Below, one piece after another: positions 62,241-64,000 of a DNA stretch of 64,000 nucleotides. A program made the translations under genes and the position numbers. Source of the DNA: Microbacterium sp. 1.5R (GTDB taxonomy: Bacteria > Actinomycetota > Actinomycetes > Actinomycetales > Microbacteriaceae); NCBI RefSeq assembly GCF_001889265.1, contig NZ_CP018151.1, positions 2,480,001-2,544,000 of the forward strand. The letters are read 5' to 3'. Position 1 is the first letter of the stretch. Each line of letters starts with the position of its first letter. The notes below the pieces were generated by a model. That model did no database searches. It was given only the letters and a program-made list of their open reading frames with translations, and was not told the DNA's origin.

Positions 62241-63059
62241 TCAGCCCGCGTTGGCGCCGAGCCAGGCGATCGGCTCCATGAGGCCGCCGTTGACCCAGAC
62301 CTCGAAGTGCAGGTGGTTGGCTGTCGAGCGTCCGGTGCTGCCGACGAAGCCGATGAGCTGTCCGGCGGCGACGGTCTGCCCCGCCTGGACCTGACGCGAA
62401 CCGTAGATCATGTGACCATAGGTCGTCTGCACGCGCTGACCGCCCACGACGCTGTCGAGCATGACGGCGACGCCGTATCCGCCGATGCTCTCGGCAGAGG
62501 CACGGACGACGCCCGCAGCCGCAGCGTAGATCGGGGTGCCGGCCGGGGCGAGCATGTCGGCGCCCTGGTGAGCGCCGCCGACGGTGCGGCTGACGTTGTA
62601 GGAACCCTGAGGAAGCGGGTACCGGACCTCGCCGGAACCGGGCGACACCAGCGCGTAGCGACCGATGTCGAAGCTGGTGTTCGACGCAGAGGCGACGGAG
62701 GCTGCAGCAGCGGCCGCGCGGGCCTTCGCGGCCTCTTCGGCCTTCTTCTTCTCGATCTCGTCCGGAGTCGTGGCGCTGAAGGTACCGCGACTCAGCGGAG
62801 CGGCGGTCGCGTCGGACGCGACGACCAGAGACTGGGCGTCGACAGCAGCGAGCTGCTGGACGGTCGCCGCGGTCTCTGCCGGCTTCGATGCGGCGTAGGC
62901 GGGAAGAGCGACAGCAGCGACGAGAGCACCGACGGCCCCGAAGATGGCGATCGAACGCAAGGGCTTAACGACCTTGCGAGCGTCGACGCGGCTGCGAGAG
63001 CTGCGGGCGACTGCTCGATCTTCAGTTGTCTTCTCGGGCGATTCGATGTCTTTGGCCAA
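62241..63059 (-). CDS. M23-family peptidoglycan peptidase
   Basis: A 272-residue exported or membrane-tethered LytM-type endopeptidase. Residues 37-57 are a hydrophobic signal-anchor (AIFGAVGALVAAVALPAYA), residues 100-125 a short charged helix, and the C-terminal domain carries the zinc ligands H164-x3-D168 and H249-L-H251, with H216 as catalytic partner. It should cut peptide cross-links in the cell wall. It starts at TTG with GGAGG eight bases upstream. An MtrA-like box lies about 170 bp upstream. Confidence 0.88.
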   Translation of the reverse strand: MAKDIESPEKTTEDRAVARSSRSRVDARKVVKPLRSIAIFGAVGALVAAVALPAYAASKPAETAATVQQLAAVDAQSLVVASDATAAPLSRGTFSATTPDEIEKKKAEEAAKARAAAAAASVASASNTSFDIGRYALVSPGSGEVRYPLPQGSYNVSRTVGGAHQGADMLAPAGTPIYAAAAGVVRASAESIGGYGVAVMLDSVVGGQRVQTTYGHMIYGSRQVQAGQTVAAGQLIGFVGSTGRSTANHLHFEVWVNGGLMEPIAWLGANAG

Positions 63060-63230
63060 AACTTAGTCCTCCTGCGCCTGCACGCTCGGGAAGCGCTGGC
63101 TCGTCGGCACTCTGCTCTCGTGGCACGTATGTAGCTCGGGTACGTTGTGCGGTCTGACCGGGAGGTCGACGAGCCTGGAAGGCGAATCCTCTCGGGTGTC
63201 GTCAGCGGGCTTCTTCGACGACTCGTCCGA

Positions 63231-63247
63231 GGTTACCGGAAGATAAC
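63231..63247. promoter_or_regulatory. Candidate MtrA box upstream of the M23 peptidase
   Basis: On the minus strand GTTATC-TTCCG-GTAACC, two half sites like the GTAACC-N5-GTAACC repeat recognised by the actinobacterial response regulator MtrA, which controls cell-wall peptidase genes. Two mismatches are in the first half. It lies in the 265-bp gap before the peptidase gene, which otherwise shows no gene. Confidence 0.4.
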
Positions 63248-63324
63248 GATCCTGTCACCCTGCGAACCTGGCAATCCTCGGAGAGGCGGAATCACGCGGA
63301 TGTCGGGCCCTTCAGCCTCGAAGT

Positions 63325-64000
63325 TCAGGCGGGCTCGCCGACCAGGAAGATGTGCGAGGCGAGTTCGACGGGGAGCTCCAGACCGTCTTCCTTGCCCTCC
63401 ATCTGGATGAGCACGTAGCCCTCGTTGAAGCGATAGTCGCCCTTCGCACCGGGAACCACGCCTGCGTCTCGCAGCTGCTCGAGCAGCTCCGGGTCGACCT
63501 GAGCGGGCTCGGCGAGACGGCGCACGGTGCCATCGATCGGAGCGCCGGCGGCGTTCAGCTTCTGCACGAGCCCGATGACGCCCTCGTCGAACGTGCGCGC
63601 AGGCGCGTCGCCGAGCTGGTCGAGGCCCGGGATCGGGTTGCCGTACGGGGACTCGGTGGGGTGGCCGAGCAGCTCGACGAGACGACGCTCGACCTGCTCG
63701 CTCATCACGTGCTCCCAGCGGCACGCCTCTTCGTGGACGAACGCCCAGTCGAGGCCGATCACGTCGGAGAGAAGGCGCTCGGCGAGGCGGTGCTTGCGCA
63801 TGACGTTGACCGCCTTGCGGCGGCCGGCGTCGGTGAGTTCGAGGGTGCGGTCTTCGGAGACGACGACGAGGCCGTCGCGCTCCATGCGCCCGACCGTCTG
63901 CGAGACCGTCGGACCCGAGTGGCCGAGCCGCTCGGAGATACGCGCACGCAGCGGCACGATGTTCTCCTCCTCGAGTTCGAGGATGGTGCGGAGGTACATC
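63325..64000 (-). CDS. DtxR/IdeR-family metal-dependent regulator, 5' end outside window
   Basis: At least 224 residues of a DtxR-type repressor. The winged helix is visible in PLRARISERLGHSGPTVSQT and RMERDGLVVVSED, the metal-binding Cys, Glu and His in EACRWEHVMS, and a C-terminal SH3-like domain at about 150-224. The first visible Met matches DtxR Met10 (MYLRTI), so about nine residues lie past the right edge. It represses iron-uptake or related genes when Fe2+ or Mn2+ is bound. Confidence 0.92.
   Translation of the reverse strand, partial: MYLRTILELEEENIVPLRARISERLGHSGPTVSQTVGRMERDGLVVVSEDRTLELTDAGRRKAVNVMRKHRLAERLLSDVIGLDWAFVHEEACRWEHVMSEQVERRLVELLGHPTESPYGNPIPGLDQLGDAPARTFDEGVIGLVQKLNAAGAPIDGTVRRLAEPAQVDPELLEQLRDAGVVPGAKGDYRFNEGYVLIQMEGKEDGLELPVELASHIFLVGEPA

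Noticed and set aside
63060..63324. Possible cyclic di-AMP (ydaO) riboswitch before the M23 peptidase gene
   Set aside because: The conserved ydaO blocks (such as GGGGAACC and GCTAACCTCG in order) are not present; only a GTAACCTCGG fragment resembles it.

Overview
The window is about 70% GC, gene-dense, actinobacterial chromosomal DNA and most resembles Microbacterium or a close relative in the Microbacteriaceae. The evidence is a C50 carotenoid operon with heterodimeric lycopene-elongation cyclase genes, an Lsr2 nucleoid protein, a DtxR/IdeR-type regulator, the galU-rimJ-sepX / 5-FCL-fmdB-mscL neighbourhood shared with other actinobacteria, and many leaderless promoters (TANNNT six or seven bases before the start codon). 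No CRISPR array, insertion sequence, integrase or rRNA was seen. The genes at both ends are cut by the window edge.

Layout. 1-4265: 3' part of an HrpA-type RNA helicase and a quinone-oxidoreductase-like gene. 4271-7110 (minus): a compact WXG/type VII-type polymorphic toxin operon, with a small WXG-like protein, a toxin with a PD-(D/E)xK-like tail, two tandem paralogous putative immunity proteins and a WXG100 protein. 7243-16180 (minus): an alkylhydroperoxidase-like pair, a luciferase-like monooxygenase and a complete peptide-type ABC transporter, followed upstream by a second flavin monooxygenase. Beside it lies a 142-bp relic of a PLP-dependent sulfhydrylase gene. 16521-18525: a Gfo/Idh/MocA oxidoreductase and a NYN RNase-like protein. 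18547-30780: a carbohydrate catabolic region with a ribose-type ABC importer, three xylose-isomerase-like TIM barrels, two Gfo/Idh/MocA dehydrogenases, a Dabb protein, and ROK and TetR regulators, each beside a candidate operator.

30790-44165: mostly housekeeping genes and small membrane or regulatory proteins, including glucose-6-phosphate isomerase, a helix-turn-helix/ImmA-like peptidase pair, tRNA-Ala(CGC), SepX/GlpR, RimJ-like acetyltransferase, GalU, 5-formyl-THF cyclo-ligase, an FmdB zinc ribbon and MscL. 44198-48810: a large helicase-like protein whose Walker A lysine is missing, and an alkyltransferase homologue whose catalytic Cys is Val. 48870-52672: an acetate-type sodium symporter with its DUF485 partner, a GAF-LuxR regulator, an SMR guanidine exporter preceded by a convincing guanidine-III riboswitch, and Lsr2.

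52674-61294: a CrtR-like MarR repressor diverging from idi-crtE-crtB-crtI-crtYe-crtYf-crtEb-mmpL. The genes from crtE to crtEb are translationally coupled, and together they should take isopentenyl diphosphate to a decaprenoxanthin-type C50 pigment. 61299-64000: tRNA-Arg(CCT), an HNH endonuclease, a possible 36-residue protein ending in a terminator, an M23 peptidase behind an MtrA-like box, and a DtxR-family regulator cut by the right edge.

Start codons were chosen from ribosome-binding sites, ATGA/GTGA/TGATG overlaps, or leaderless -10 boxes. Family names come from recognising motifs, not from database searches.
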